Positions 50,829 through 60,916 of a stretch of 64,000 bases of DNA are shown piece by piece. The stretch comes from Qipengyuania algicida (GTDB lineage: Bacteria > Pseudomonadota > Alphaproteobacteria > Sphingomonadales > Sphingomonadaceae): contig NZ_WTYA01000001.1 of NCBI RefSeq assembly GCF_009828025.1, positions 62,001 through 126,000 of the forward strand, in the 5' to 3' direction. The notes below the pieces were generated by a model. That model worked only from the letters and a program-made list of their open reading frames with translations. It ran no database searches and was not told where the DNA came from. The translations under genes were made by a program, and so were the position numbers. How positions within the stretch are numbered: the stretch's first letter is position 1; each line of letters opens with the position of its first letter.

Positions 50829-53584
50829 CAGAATTGGGTTCCTACATTGAACGAAACAGTCTTGGTGTCGTCGCCCGGCTGGCTCCGAAGAACCTTGGCG
50901 ATATCGATCCGCAGGGGACCGAAAGGCGAATTCCAGTTGATGCCGATGCCGACAGAAATTCTCGGCGACGGACTATCGCCGAGGAACTGTTCTTGGAACG
51001 GCCCTGCGAGCGTCCTGGACAAAGCAGTGTTTTGGTTGCTCGAAAGACAGGAGGGCGGGTTCGGGTTTATAGCATTCGTGACTTGGGAGGTGGCGGACGG
51101 AACACAGGCTCCACTCGCGTCGAGGCTGGCCGCGTCAACCTGCTGATAGAGCTGATTACCATTTGTATCATAGATCGGAATGCTGGTGCCGTTTGGATAC
51201 GGACTTTGCTGCAGAATTGGCCTGGTAACATTGAAGACCGATCCCACCGCAAGGAAAAGCGAGGGACGAATCCCGAGGTTCTTCGCGCCGCTTCCCAGCG
51301 GAATCTCAAGTTCTGCCTTGCCGAGGTAATAGGCATCGCCACCCAAGGCATCGTCACCGACACTGTTTCTGTCCGTGTTCAGGATCGGATCGCCGTTGCT
51401 GTCGATCCCGGTAATCGGATAGCGCAGGACGCGAGGTCCGAGGCCGCGAATATCGAAGCCGGGGAACTGCCCTTCGCCAAGGAAGAAGCGATCGGTCAGC
51501 AGAACGTCGTCGACGCCCGGCTCGTTGCGATGCTTGAAGCTGCGAATTGCACCACCCTCGCCATGCAGCGAGAACACGAAACCGCTGCCAATCGACCAGA
51601 ACTGCGATGCACTACCGCGGATACGCAGATAGCTAACATCGCCACCCAGACCTGCGAATTGCGCCGTCAATGACGCGTTGCGACCGCGCGTCGGACGCAG
51701 GCGACTGTCCGTCGTATCCATGGCAAGGGTGAGGCCGAGGATCGAACTCAGGCGATTACCGAGCGCATCGCAGAGATAACGACCCGCAAGCAAGGGATCG
51801 CACTGTTGCAGAGGTGGGTTCTGGCGATCGGTGAAATAGGTGAACGGATCGAGCGTCACCTGATCGTAATTCAGCGTATAGCTGCCGATCAGCGAAACAT
51901 ATTCGGTCAGCGCCGTGCCCAGCCTGACCGAAGCACCGGTCGTGGTCTGCTGGAAAGTCGTATTACGACTGCTGTTGAGGAAGTTGAAGTTACTGTAATC
52001 CTTACGATAGACATCCACGCCCAGCGATATGCTACGATCGAACAGATAGGGTTCAACAAAGCTGGCTTGCGCCGATTTGCCGTATTGCGAGTAATTGACG
52101 CTGAGGCCGACAGTCTGGCCTCGACCACGGAAGTTGCGCTGCTTGATCGAAGCCTGAAGGATGAAGCTTTCCAGCGAGGAGAATCCCGCCGACAACTGCA
52201 ATTCGCCAGTGGGCTTTTCCTCGACGTTGGCTTCGAGAATGATCTTGTCGGGTGACGAACCCTGCTTCTGGCTGACCTCGAAGTTTTCCTGGAAATAACC
52301 CAGCGACTTGATGCGCGCCGTGGTACGCTTGACCTGCAAGGTGTTGAAGGCGTCACCTTCGGCCAGGCGGAATTCCCGGCGGATCACCTTGTCCTGCGTC
52401 AGCGTATTGCCGTTAACGTCAACCCGCTCGACATAGACCCTCGGCGCCTGCTTGAGGTCGAACGTGACATCCATCGTCAAGTCTTTGGGATTGCGATGGA
52501 ATTGCGGTTCGATATCGGCGAAGGCATAGCCAAAGGTTCCGGCCAGATCGGTCAGGCGATCAACCGTATCCTCAACTTCCTTGGCGTTGTACCAATCGCC
52601 GGTCTTCATCGGCAGCGTCTTGGCCAACCGTTCGCCGTCAAAATCGCGCAGCTCGCTCTTCACATTGACCTTGCCGAACTTGTAGCGCTTACCTTCTTCC
52701 ACCACATAGGTGATGATGAAGTCACGCTTGTCGGGCGTTAGTTCCGCTACGGCCGAAACCACACGGAAATCGGCATATCCCTGCGTCAGGTAGAACTGGC
52801 GCAGTTTCTGCTGGTCGAATGCGAGGCGATCCGGATCATAGCTGGTGTTCGAGCTGAAGATGGTCGTCAACCGCGCCTGCTTGGTGACCATCTCGCCGCG
52901 CAGCTTGCTGTCGGAGAAAGCGTGGTTGCCGATAATATTGATCTGGCGAACCTTGGACTTGGGACCTTCGCTGATCTCGAACACCACGTCCACGCGGTTC
53001 TGGGGGAGCTTGACCATCTGCGGCTCAACCGTGGCCGCGAAACGCCCCTGGCGCTTGTAAAGCTCGATGATGCGATCAACGTCGGCACGCACTTTCGACC
53101 GGGTGAAAATCTGCCGCGGTGAAAGCTTGATCTCCGGCATGATCTTGTCGTTCTTGATGCGTTTGTTGCCCTCAAGAATGATGCGGTTGACCACCGGGTT
53201 CTCGGTGATCGTGATCGTGACGTTGCCGTCCTTGTAAGCCACGCTGACGTTGGAGAACAACTCGGTGGCGTAAAGGTCCTTCAGGACCTGGTCACCGGCC
53301 GCTTCGGTCCAGACATCGCCCGGGCGCAGGCGAATATAGGATAGCACTGTTTGCGGCTCGAGCCGTTCGGCCCCAGCAACGGAAATCGTCTTTACCGTCT
53401 CGATCGCCGCAGGAGCCGGTGCAGGCGCAGCCTGACTGGATGCGGGCGCGGAAGCTGCTGATTGAGCCGCAGGAGTAGCGTTGTCCTGCGCCTGAGCCAG
53501 AGCGGGAGCGCCAGCCAGTACAGTCCCGGCGAGGAGTGCGCCAACAAGCCTGGCAACCGGCTTTGCCGCTGCAACAGAGGCCAT
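50828..53584 (-). CDS. bamA: Outer-membrane protein assembly factor BamA
   Basis: 918 residues from ATG 53584, which opens into a signal peptide ending A-L-A-Q (about 27-30). A 30-residue Ala/Pro/Gln-rich linker precedes five POTRA domains (about 62-400), and a 16-strand barrel fills the rest, ending in a terminal Phe ('NVGTQF') as is usual for barrel proteins. BamA inserts outer-membrane proteins. A longer frame from 53665 or 53719 is possible but would bury the signal peptide. Downstream of rseP by 185 nt. Confidence 0.95.
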   Translation of the reverse strand: MASVAAAKPVARLVGALLAGTVLAGAPALAQAQDNATPAAQSAASAPASSQAAPAPAPAAIETVKTISVAGAERLEPQTVLSYIRLRPGDVWTEAAGDQVLKDLYATELFSNVSVAYKDGNVTITITENPVVNRIILEGNKRIKNDKIMPEIKLSPRQIFTRSKVRADVDRIIELYKRQGRFAATVEPQMVKLPQNRVDVVFEISEGPKSKVRQINIIGNHAFSDSKLRGEMVTKQARLTTIFSSNTSYDPDRLAFDQQKLRQFYLTQGYADFRVVSAVAELTPDKRDFIITYVVEEGKRYKFGKVNVKSELRDFDGERLAKTLPMKTGDWYNAKEVEDTVDRLTDLAGTFGYAFADIEPQFHRNPKDLTMDVTFDLKQAPRVYVERVDVNGNTLTQDKVIRREFRLAEGDAFNTLQVKRTTARIKSLGYFQENFEVSQKQGSSPDKIILEANVEEKPTGELQLSAGFSSLESFILQASIKQRNFRGRGQTVGLSVNYSQYGKSAQASFVEPYLFDRSISLGVDVYRKDYSNFNFLNSSRNTTFQQTTTGASVRLGTALTEYVSLIGSYTLNYDQVTLDPFTYFTDRQNPPLQQCDPLLAGRYLCDALGNRLSSILGLTLAMDTTDSRLRPTRGRNASLTAQFAGLGGDVSYLRIRGSASQFWSIGSGFVFSLHGEGGAIRSFKHRNEPGVDDVLLTDRFFLGEGQFPGFDIRGLGPRVLRYPITGIDSNGDPILNTDRNSVGDDALGGDAYYLGKAELEIPLGSGAKNLGIRPSLFLAVGSVFNVTRPILQQSPYPNGTSIPIYDTNGNQLYQQVDAASLDASGACVPSATSQVTNAINPNPPSCLSSNQNTALSRTLAGPFQEQFLGDSPSPRISVGIGINWNSPFGPLRIDIAKVLRSQPGDDTKTVSFNVGTQF

Positions 53585-53769
53585 CACATTATTGGGTGTC
53601 GACAAGGAAATCCCGTCCCTCACAAATTTGATCCCGGAAGGTCGGCCACCGTCAAGCACGTTCATGGTCGGCCAGCTCAGGCGGCGAAGGCCGCCCTGTG
53701 CCCCAACCGGGCCGCGCAATCAAGCTTAGTGGCAGACCTTTCTGCGGACCCTCCGCGCCATTTCCCCGG

Positions 53770-54897
53770 TTAATTCCCGAAGACGGGCAAACTCACCAGG
53801 TCGTTTATGGTGACGAATATCATCAACATGAGCACGAGAGCCATGCCGGTGCGATACGCCATCTCCTGACCACGTGGCCCAACCGGCTTCCGACGGACTG
53901 CCTCAGCCGCGTAGAATGCCAGGTGCCCGCCGTCGAGGCCGGGAATTGGCAGGAGGTTAATGAATGCCAAGTTAATTGAGATCAGTGCGACAAAATTGAG
54001 GAAGGCCAGTGGGCCAAGACTCAGGAACTCGCCCGAGAACTTGGCGATCTTTACCGGGCCTCCCAACTCGCGGACCGAACGCTCTCCGGTGAAAATCTGA
54101 CCGATTCCGGTTACCATCATGCGCACCATATCTGCACTGTATTCGGTAGCCGATATCACGCTCTGGATCGGACCTTCCGGACGATAATCGAATTTTACGC
54201 CCTCGGGCACGACCCCGATCAGGCCGATTTTTGAAAGATTGCCGAACCGATCCTTCTGTTCGAAACTCTCGGTCGTGACATCGATTGTACGCGCCGTTCC
54301 GTCGCGCTCGACAGTGATGCCCAGCGTCCTGTCCGGGTAGAGCATCACTGCGTCCTGGACGTCGCGAAAATCGGTCATCGTCTTGCCGTCGATCGCGACG
54401 ATGCGGTCGCCTAACTTCAGCCCGGCTTTGCGCGCCGGCGATGTGTCGGTGAAGCTGGCGATAGTCAGCTGGCGCTCGGGAGAAACCGGCACCGGCCTAC
54501 CGATCAAAGTGAAAAAACCGGCAATTATCAGGATCGTGACCACCAGGTTCGTCATCGGTCCTGCCAACACGATCAGCGCCCGTTTCCACAGCGAGGCATT
54601 GTGGAACGTGCCATCGAAATCCTGCTTTTCAGGGGCACGCTCAGGCATGCTCGAAGGGTTCATGTCCCCCTTGAACTGAACGTAGCCGCCCAGCGGCAGC
54701 ACCGACAGCTTCCAGCGCGTTCCGCGGCTGTCGGTCCAGCCGAGGATTTCCTTGCCGAAACCGATCGAGAATGCCTGTGCCTGAACCCCGAACCAGCGCC
54801 CGACCAGATAATGCCCCAGTTCGTGCACCGTCACCAACGGCCCCAGCAATAGCGGGAACCCGACGATATACATCCAAAAAGGAATAGAGGCGTCCAA
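53770..54897 (-). CDS. rseP: Site-2 (RIP) zinc metalloprotease RseP
   Basis: 375 residues with about four membrane helices. The zinc site HELGH is at 25-29 in the first helix and 'LDGGH' at about 321-325 supplies the third ligand. One PDZ domain (about 125-200) is seen rather than the two of E. coli RseP. The family cleaves anti-sigma factors and signal peptides in the membrane. It starts one nucleotide after the dxr stop. Confidence 0.95.
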   Translation of the reverse strand: MDASIPFWMYIVGFPLLLGPLVTVHELGHYLVGRWFGVQAQAFSIGFGKEILGWTDSRGTRWKLSVLPLGGYVQFKGDMNPSSMPERAPEKQDFDGTFHNASLWKRALIVLAGPMTNLVVTILIIAGFFTLIGRPVPVSPERQLTIASFTDTSPARKAGLKLGDRIVAIDGKTMTDFRDVQDAVMLYPDRTLGITVERDGTARTIDVTTESFEQKDRFGNLSKIGLIGVVPEGVKFDYRPEGPIQSVISATEYSADMVRMMVTGIGQIFTGERSVRELGGPVKIAKFSGEFLSLGPLAFLNFVALISINLAFINLLPIPGLDGGHLAFYAAEAVRRKPVGPRGQEMAYRTGMALVLMLMIFVTINDLVSLPVFGN

Positions 54898-54898
54898 G

Positions 54899-56059
54899 TC
54901 AGCTCATCTCCAGAATTGCGCTTGCGCGACGGCGGCCTTCGCTGTCGATTTCCAGCACCTCTTCAACGCAACGCGGCCCGGGCGGTAAATTTCCCGCGTC
55001 CAATACCCTGGCCACAGTTAATGCCACGTTGGTGAATGTGATCTGACCTGCGAGGAATGCGGCAACAGCAACCTCATTGGCAGCATTGAGGATAGCCGGC
55101 GCAGCTCCGCCCGCTTGAATCGCCTCGCGCGCCAGCCGAGTCGCCGGGAAACGCGATTCGTCGGGTGCTTCGAATGTCAGTTGGCCGACTGCGGGCAAAT
55201 CGAGGGGCGCGCACGGCGTATCCATGCGCTCCGGCCATGAGAGGCAAGAGGCAATCGGCACTCGCATGTCCGAAGGACCGAGTTGGGCGAGCGTCGAACC
55301 ATCGCGATATTCAACCATCGAATGGATGATGCTTTGCGGGTGGACCACGATGCGCAGCCGGTCGAGACCGACCGGGAACAGGTAATGCGCTTCGATGAAC
55401 TCCAGCCCCTTGTTCATCATCGTGGCCGAATCGACCGTGATCTTGGCGCCCATGTCCCAATTGGGATGCTTGAGCGCCTGCTCGCGTGTCGCCGATGCCA
55501 GTTGGTCCGTGCTCCAGCACCGGAATGGACCGCCGCTGGCGGTAAGCGTGATCCAGCGAACGTCCGCCAGCTCATTTCCGGCAAGGCATTGGAAGATCGC
55601 GTTGTGCTCTGAATCAGTTGGCAGCAAGGTGGCGCCACTGCGTTTCACAGCCGCAGTCAGAATGTCACCCGCCGACACCAGCGATTCCTTGTTCGCCAAA
55701 GCGACGCTGCGCCCCTGCTCTATCGCAGCCATAGTGGGCGCCAATCCCGCACAGCCGACGATCGCCGCAACGGTCAGATCGACAGGGCGCGAGGCTGCCT
55801 CGATCAAGCTTGCCGGTCCGCACTGTGCCTCGATACCACTTCCGGCAAGCGCATCGCGCAGGTCCGCCAGACAGCTTTCGTCGGCGACCACGGCTACCTT
55901 TGCATCGAATTCACGGGCCAGCGCAGCCAATTCTGCCGCCTGACAATTGGCAGTCAGCGCGACGACATCCCATGCGTCGCGATTGCGGCGGATCAGGTCG
56001 AGCGTCGACTTGCCGATCGAACCGGTCGCACCCAGGATGGATAGCGAGCGCTTGCTCAT
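54899..56059 (-). CDS. dxr: 1-deoxy-D-xylulose-5-phosphate reductoisomerase
   Basis: 386 residues. Dxr makes MEP in the non-mevalonate isoprenoid pathway using NADPH and a divalent metal. 'LGATGSIGKSTLDLI' is the NADPH-binding loop, 'ANKESLVSAGD' and 'LPTDSEHNAIFQCL' are metal and substrate loops. The gene overlaps cdsA by 4 nt (ATGA). With uppS nearby, the cluster supplies the undecaprenyl carrier. Confidence 0.96.
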   Translation of the reverse strand: MSKRSLSILGATGSIGKSTLDLIRRNRDAWDVVALTANCQAAELAALAREFDAKVAVVADESCLADLRDALAGSGIEAQCGPASLIEAASRPVDLTVAAIVGCAGLAPTMAAIEQGRSVALANKESLVSAGDILTAAVKRSGATLLPTDSEHNAIFQCLAGNELADVRWITLTASGGPFRCWSTDQLASATREQALKHPNWDMGAKITVDSATMMNKGLEFIEAHYLFPVGLDRLRIVVHPQSIIHSMVEYRDGSTLAQLGPSDMRVPIASCLSWPERMDTPCAPLDLPAVGQLTFEAPDESRFPATRLAREAIQAGGAAPAILNAANEVAVAAFLAGQITFTNVALTVARVLDAGNLPPGPRCVEEVLEIDSEGRRRASAILEMS

Positions 56060-56754
56060 GCCGCCTGCGCAATCAGTGCAACCGCAATCGCAACTGGCAA
56101 AAGGCCGTCGACGCGGTCGAACACGCCGCCATGTCCCGGTATCAGGCGGGATGAATCCTTGACCCCCGCCTTGCGCTTGAGCCAGCTCTCGAAAAAATCG
56201 CCCATCTGGGCAAGTACCGCGAGCCCCGAGCCAATGATTGCCCAGATGGCGACATGCCCGTGAATGCGCGGCTCAAAGGCGATTTTCGGCAACCCGTATC
56301 CGACCAGCGCCGCCCAGCCAGCCGCACCGATCATCCCGCCGACAAGGCCAGCCCATGTCTTCGACGGGCTGATCGACGGAGCAATCTTGGGCCCGCCGAT
56401 CGTCCGGCCGGAGAAATAAGCGCAGGTGTCGGTGAAAACGACGATGCCGAGAATCGCACAAATCTCAAGCGGCGCGAAATTCATCAATCCAAGGGCCGCC
56501 AGCCCGATGTAAATTGCGCCGAAGCCAATGCCGAGCGCGCGCTCGGGTGAACTGGTTGTGGCGCGTACCACGAGGCTTACGAATTCCACAAAGCAGGCAA
56601 TCGTCACCAAGATGATAAAGGTGACAAGCGTCATTCCCCCCGCCCACAGCACGAAGGCCGCAATGGCGAGCATGACCAATGCCGACGCTGCCCGGACCGG
56701 CAGATCGCTGCGCGCAACCGATGCTGGGACAGGAACGCTCTCACCGGCCTCCAT
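56056..56754 (-). CDS. cdsA: Phosphatidate cytidylyltransferase
   Basis: 232 residues with several membrane segments. CdsA makes CDP-diacylglycerol, the precursor used by PgsA and PssA elsewhere in this window. The C-terminal signature 'SWLKRKAGVKDSSRLIPGHGGVFDRVDGLL' is complete. ATG 56754 overlaps the uppS end by 14 nt; a longer frame from 56829 would lie inside uppS. The N-terminus is somewhat short but covers the first helix. Confidence 0.94.
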   Translation of the reverse strand: MEAGESVPVPASVARSDLPVRAASALVMLAIAAFVLWAGGMTLVTFIILVTIACFVEFVSLVVRATTSSPERALGIGFGAIYIGLAALGLMNFAPLEICAILGIVVFTDTCAYFSGRTIGGPKIAPSISPSKTWAGLVGGMIGAAGWAALVGYGLPKIAFEPRIHGHVAIWAIIGSGLAVLAQMGDFFESWLKRKAGVKDSSRLIPGHGGVFDRVDGLLPVAIAVALIAQAA

Positions 56755-57424
56755 AACGGCGCTCCCTTGATGCGAATTCGTCGAGCGAAGTCTGCAGATG
56801 CTCCGGCGTGAAGTCGGGCCACAGGACATCGGTAAATATCATTTCGGCATAGGCAGCCTGCCACAAGAGGAAGTTCGACAGGCGCACCTCGCCACTGGTG
56901 CGGATCAACAGGTCGAGCGGTGGTAGATCGACCGTGTAGAGGTTCTGCTCAAGCGATTCCGGCGTGATCGAACCCTGTTGCGCGGCCAGCGTGGCAGCGC
57001 GGACGATCTCTTGCTGCGAGCCATAGTTGAGCGCAACCGCCAGCGTGCGCACACCCTGAGCGGTTTGCTCCATCGCATCCTCGATCATATCGACGATATC
57101 CGATGCGAGGCTATGATAATCGCCGATTATCTTGAGTTTGACACCGTTTTCGAGAAATTCCGGTAAGTCTGATTTGATGAACTTGCGCAGCAGGTTCATC
57201 AAATGATCGACCTCGTCCTCGGGCCGTTTCCAGTTTTCGCTCGAGAACGCATAAAGCGTCAGGCATTCCAGATCCATGCCCGCAACAGCGCGTACCAGCC
57301 GCCGCACCGCCTCGACCCCGCGCTGATGGCCGACGATGCGCGGCAAATGCCGCTTGCGCGCCCAACGGCCATTGCCATCCATGATGATGGCGACGTGACG
57401 CGCGCGGGCGACTTTACCTGACAT
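56741..57424 (-). CDS. uppS: Isoprenyl transferase (undecaprenyl diphosphate synthase)
   Basis: 227 residues. It extends farnesyl diphosphate to the C55 carrier lipid. 'IIMDGNGRWARKR' carries the catalytic Asp16, 'TLYAFSSENWKRP' and 'LLIRTSGEVRLSNFLLWQ' are conserved cis-prenyltransferase motifs, and the C-terminal 'DVLWPDFTPEHL' completes the set. It lies 17 nt after frr and overlaps cdsA. Confidence 0.97.
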   Translation of the reverse strand: MSGKVARARHVAIIMDGNGRWARKRHLPRIVGHQRGVEAVRRLVRAVAGMDLECLTLYAFSSENWKRPEDEVDHLMNLLRKFIKSDLPEFLENGVKLKIIGDYHSLASDIVDMIEDAMEQTAQGVRTLAVALNYGSQQEIVRAATLAAQQGSITPESLEQNLYTVDLPPLDLLIRTSGEVRLSNFLLWQAAYAEMIFTDVLWPDFTPEHLQTSLDEFASRERRYGGR

Positions 57425-57441
57425 AGCGGTCGATCACCCGG

Positions 57442-57999
57442 TTATTGGGTGAGGATTTCCTTTTCCTTGGCCTGCGCAGCACTCTCAGCATCGGCGACAT
57501 ACTTATCGGTCAGCTTCTGGACTTCGTCTTCCATCCGCTTGCGGTCGTCCTCGGAGATTTCCTTTTTCTTCTCGTCTTCCTTGAGCGCTTCCATACCGTC
57601 ACGCCGGACGTTGCGGATAGCGATCTTGGCCTGTTCCGAATACTGACCGGCGAGCTTGGCCAGCTCCTTGCGGCGCTCCTCGGTCAGGTCGGGCAAAGGC
57701 AGGCGAACATTCTGTCCGTCGATCATCGGATTGAGTCCAAGATTGGCCTTGGCGATGCCCTTTTCCACGGCCGTTACATTGGCCTTGTCCCACACCTGCA
57801 CGCTCAGCATCCGCGGCTCGGGCGCCGAGACGGTGGCCACCTGGTTGAGCGGCATCATCGAGCCGTAGACTTCGACCACGACGGGATCGAGCAGGCTGGT
57901 ATTGGCGCGACCGGTCCTGAGACCGGACAGATCACCCTTGAGGCTTTCGACCGCGCCCTGCATCCTGCGCTCGATATCGCTCTTGTCGTATTTCGCCAT
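57442..57999 (-). CDS. frr: Ribosome recycling factor
   Basis: 185 residues, the standard length. With EF-G it splits post-termination ribosomes. '[20 protein letters not shown]', '[15 protein letters not shown]' and '[13 protein letters not shown]'-like segments ('[18 protein letters not shown]') are present. It lies 20 nt after pyrH. Confidence 0.97.
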   Translation of the reverse strand: MAKYDKSDIERRMQGAVESLKGDLSGLRTGRANTSLLDPVVVEVYGSMMPLNQVATVSAPEPRMLSVQVWDKANVTAVEKGIAKANLGLNPMIDGQNVRLPLPDLTEERRKELAKLAGQYSEQAKIAIRNVRRDGMEALKEDEKKKEISEDDRKRMEDEVQKLTDKYVADAESAAQAKEKEILTQ

Positions 58000-58019
58000 G
58001 ACCGGCTTCCTCTGCTATT

Positions 58020-58739
58020 CTAATTGCTCTGAACGATGGTCTGAACGCCCTTGCCCGCCAGCACGCGTTCCAGATTGCCTTTTTCGCGGATCGAAAAGAC
58101 CACAATCGGAATGCCGTTATCACGGCACAATGCGACGGCAGATGCGTCCATAACCTTCAAATTGTCTGCCAGAACCTTATCATAGGTTACTGTATCAAAA
58201 CGTTTTGCGTCGCTATTCTTCTTGGGGTCTGAATCATAAACCCCATCGACGCTGGTACCCTTCAGCAACGCATCGCACCGCATTTCCGCCGCTCGCAACG
58301 CAGCGCCGCTATCTGTGGTGAAATACGGCGCTCCGACACCGGCCGCAAAAATCACCACCCGGCCCTTTTCCAGATGGCGTTCGGCCCGGCGACGGATCAC
58401 CGGCTCGCATACCTGATCCATCTGCACGGCAGACTGAACCCGGGTTTGTACGCCGATCTGTTCGAGCGCATTCTGCATCGCCAGCGCGTTCATGACCGTC
58501 GCCAGCATCCCCATATAGTCTGCCTGCGCCCGGTCCATGCCCTGCGCCGCGCCTGCCATACCGCGAAAGATGTTGCCGCCGCCGATCACGAGGCAAATCT
58601 GCAGGCCGTTATCCTTGGCCGCCTTCACTTCCTTGGCCAGTTCCATGACGAAGGACGGATCGATCCCGAATTGCTGATCGCCCATCAACACCTCTCCCGA
58701 GAGCTTGAGCAGGACGCGCTTCATCGGGGGCATGGGCAT
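58020..58739 (-). CDS. pyrH: UMP kinase
   Basis: 239 residues. It phosphorylates UMP to UDP and belongs to the amino-acid kinase fold. '[13 protein letters not shown]', '[14 protein letters not shown]', '[15 protein letters not shown]' and '[11 protein letters not shown]' are diagnostic. ATG 58739 ([13 protein letters not shown]) is chosen, with GAGAAA about 7 nt upstream; ATG 58724 is an alternative. A strong terminator separates it from tsf, so it likely starts a new transcript with frr and uppS. Confidence 0.96.
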   Translation of the reverse strand: MPMPPMKRVLLKLSGEVLMGDQQFGIDPSFVMELAKEVKAAKDNGLQICLVIGGGNIFRGMAGAAQGMDRAQADYMGMLATVMNALAMQNALEQIGVQTRVQSAVQMDQVCEPVIRRRAERHLEKGRVVIFAAGVGAPYFTTDSGAALRAAEMRCDALLKGTSVDGVYDSDPKKNSDAKRFDTVTYDKVLADNLKVMDASAVALCRDNGIPIVVFSIREKGNLERVLAGKGVQTIVQSN

Positions 58740-58821
58740 TGCGATTTTCTCACGGGGACTTGAATTGGATTGCGCGGCCTTAAAGCTTGTGCGCGATACT
58801 GCCAAGGGCGGCAGACACGAA

Positions 58822-58853
58822 AAACCCCGCGCCGTTCTCACGACGCGGGGTTT
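58822..58853 (-). terminator. Rho-independent terminator after tsf
   Basis: AAACCCCGCG and CGCGGGGTTT form a 10-bp stem (58822-58831 with 58844-58853) around a 12-nt loop. Read on the minus strand it ends in TTTTT, 18 nt after the tsf stop. It divides rpsB-tsf from pyrH and the genes beyond. Confidence 0.9.
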
Positions 58854-58870
58854 GAAAATTGCAGGAAGCA

Positions 58871-59797
58871 TCAGCCAGCGACTGCGGCGGCGACCTCCGC
58901 TGCGAAATCGCTCTCTTCCTTCTCGATGCCTTCACCGAGCTGGAAGCGGACGTAATCCTTCAGCACGATCGGCGAGCCGGCGTCCTTGCCAGCCTTGGTA
59001 ACAACATCGGCGATCGGGGTCTTGTTGTCGATCACGAACAGCTGGCTGAGCAACGCGTTTTCCTTGGCGAACTTCGCCACCGCACCCTCGACCATCTTTT
59101 CCTGCACGTTTTCAGGCTTGCCGCTCTCGGAAGCCTTGTCGCGCGCGATCGAACGCTCACGCTCGATCAGCTCGGCGTCGAGGCCATCGGCGTTGAGCGC
59201 CAGCGGGAATGCGGCGGCGATGTGCATCGCAAGCTGCTTGCCCAGTGCTTCGAGAACGTCGGCGCTCGCTGCGCTTTCGAGCGCGACGAGGACGCCGATC
59301 TTGCCGAGGTTGGCCGCCGCGGCGTTGTGCGCGTAAGCGACCACAACGCCCTGATCGACAGCAACGTTCTTGATCCGGCGGATCTGCTGGTTCTCACCAA
59401 TCGTGGCGATCGAATCGGTCAGCTTTTCCGCGACAGTGCCGCCACCCGGATAGGTAGCCGCCTTGAGCGCTTCGACATCGTCCGTACCGGTTTTCAGTGC
59501 AGTTTCCGTCACGTTACGGACGAAATCCTGGAACTGGTCGTTCTTAGCAACGAAGTCAGTTTCCGAGTTGACCTCGACAGCAACGCCCTTGGTGCCTTCG
59601 ACAGCCAGGCCGACGAGGCCCTCAGCAGCGGTGCGGCTGGACTTCTTCTGCGCCGTAGCGAGGCCCTTTGCACGCAGAGCGTCGACCGCAGCTTCGATAT
59701 CGCCATCGGCCTCAGTGAGTGCCTTCTTGGCATCCATCATGCCTGCGCCGGTCCGGTCGCGCAGAGCCTTGATGTCGGCGGTGGTAAAATTCGCCAT
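58871..59797 (-). CDS. tsf: Elongation factor Ts
   Basis: 308 residues. EF-Ts exchanges GDP for GTP on EF-Tu. '[23 protein letters not shown]' is the N-terminal UBA-like signature and '[13 protein letters not shown]' the TDFV motif that contacts EF-Tu. It lies 105 nt after rpsB and ends before a strong terminator. Confidence 0.97.
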   Translation of the reverse strand: MANFTTADIKALRDRTGAGMMDAKKALTEADGDIEAAVDALRAKGLATAQKKSSRTAAEGLVGLAVEGTKGVAVEVNSETDFVAKNDQFQDFVRNVTETALKTGTDDVEALKAATYPGGGTVAEKLTDSIATIGENQQIRRIKNVAVDQGVVVAYAHNAAAANLGKIGVLVALESAASADVLEALGKQLAMHIAAAFPLALNADGLDAELIERERSIARDKASESGKPENVQEKMVEGAVAKFAKENALLSQLFVIDNKTPIADVVTKAGKDAGSPIVLKDYVRFQLGEGIEKEESDFAAEVAAAVAG

Positions 59798-59902
59798 GAT
59801 TGATTTCCTTCAAATTCTGATCGGTTGCGACGCCGGGCGGCGAAAAGCTGCCCGGCGCGTAGATAGCTGGCATTACAAGCGCATGACGCGCCCGGAATGC
59901 GA

Positions 59903-60655
59903 TCAGGCAGCGGCTTCCTCGACCGGCGGCTGCTCCATCGCACCGACGTCACGCCCCGAATCCTGCACACCTTCGCCTCGGCCCGAACGGGCTGCCTGGC
60001 TGATGGCGTCGCAATAAAGGCGCACTGCGCGCGCTGCGTCATCGTTGCCGGGGATCGGGAAAGCGATACCGTTCGGATCGACATTGGTATCGAGCACCGC
60101 AACAACGGGAATGCCGAGCACGCCGGCTTCCTTGATCGCGAGATCTTCCTTGTTGGCGTCGATCACGAACATGACGTCGGGAATGCCGCCCATGTCGCGG
60201 ATACCGCCGAGCGACAATTCGAGCTTGTCGCGCTCGCGGGTGAGCTGGAGCACTTCCTTCTTGGTCAGACCCGAGGTGTCGCCCGAAAGTTGCTCTTCAA
60301 GCGTCTTGAGGCGCTTGATCGACTGGCTGATCGTCTTCCAGTTGGTGAGCATTCCGCCCAACCAGCGATGGTTGACGAAGTGCTGGCCAGCAGCGCGTGC
60401 GGCCTCTGCGATCGGCTCCTGCGCCTGACGCTTGGTGCCAACGAACAGCACCTTGCCGCCCGCGCGGGCCGTGTCGGCCACGAAGTCGAGCGCGCGCGCC
60501 ATGAGTGGCACGGTCTGCGACAGGTCGATAATATGGATGCCGTTACGCGCCCCGAAGATATAGGGCTTCATGCGCGGGTTCCAGCGGTGAGTCTGGTGGC
60601 CGAAGTGAGCGCCGGCCTCGATCAATTGCTGCATCGTGACGGTAGGAGCCGCCAT
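59903..60655 (-). CDS. rpsB: Ribosomal protein S2
   Basis: 250 residues. '[29 protein letters not shown]'-type N-terminus and '[16 protein letters not shown]' are diagnostic. ATG 60655 (MAAPTV) is chosen because AAAGGAA lies 7 nt upstream; the longer frame to 60769 is leader sequence. The C-terminus adds a short acidic, Ala-rich tail. First gene of rpsB-tsf. Confidence 0.97.
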   Translation of the reverse strand: MAAPTVTMQQLIEAGAHFGHQTHRWNPRMKPYIFGARNGIHIIDLSQTVPLMARALDFVADTARAGGKVLFVGTKRQAQEPIAEAARAAGQHFVNHRWLGGMLTNWKTISQSIKRLKTLEEQLSGDTSGLTKKEVLQLTRERDKLELSLGGIRDMGGIPDVMFVIDANKEDLAIKEAGVLGIPVVAVLDTNVDPNGIAFPIPGNDDAARAVRLYCDAISQAARSGRGEGVQDSGRDVGAMEQPPVEEAAA

Positions 60656-60850
60656 AGGTAAATTCCTTTCCGGTTCGACCTCTGGAAAGCAGGGAACCCG
60701 TGGCGGCTTGCGCCCAGGGCACCGGTTATGTGCGCCTTCCATGTGAATTTTGCCCGCCTCGCTTCGCATGACCGCGATAGACTCGGCGAACGGCGACGGC
60801 CCTTAATACCATCGCATCCAAATATCCATTCCTTATTTCATGCGCAAAAG
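60656..60850 (-). other. rpsB leader and upstream region
   Basis: This stretch lies upstream of rpsB on the minus strand. It is GC-rich near the gene and AT-richer from about 60805. It should hold the rpsB promoter and any autoregulatory leader, but I could not identify a convincing stem system or promoter by eye. It joins the SOS-type region at 60851-60956, giving about 300 nt without a gene. Confidence 0.4.
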
Positions 60851-60916
60851 GAACATTGCACGAACATTTGCCTTGACATCACGGAACACAAACGGAACAT
60901 GGAACATACACCGAAC
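60851..60916 (+). promoter_or_regulatory. Three LexA-type boxes (GAAC-N7-GAAC)
   Basis: Three direct repeats of GAAC-N7-GAAC occur at 60851-60865, 60884-60898 and 60902-60916. GTTC-N7-GTTC (here its complement) is the LexA site of alphaproteobacteria. A given eight-base pattern is expected about once per 65 kb per strand, so three in 66 bp is far from chance. The half-sites begin at 60851, 60862, 60884, 60895, 60902 and 60913, mostly multiples of 11 bp apart, so several lie on one DNA face. They end 40 nt before the next start codon. Confidence 0.8.
60873..60901 (+). promoter_or_regulatory. Candidate SOS promoter
   Basis: A perfect -35 element TTGACA (60873-60878) is followed after 17 nt by AACATG (60896-60901), a weak -10 candidate. 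LexA box 2 lies between and over the -10, so repressor bound there would block RNA polymerase. The exact -10 is uncertain. Confidence 0.5.
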
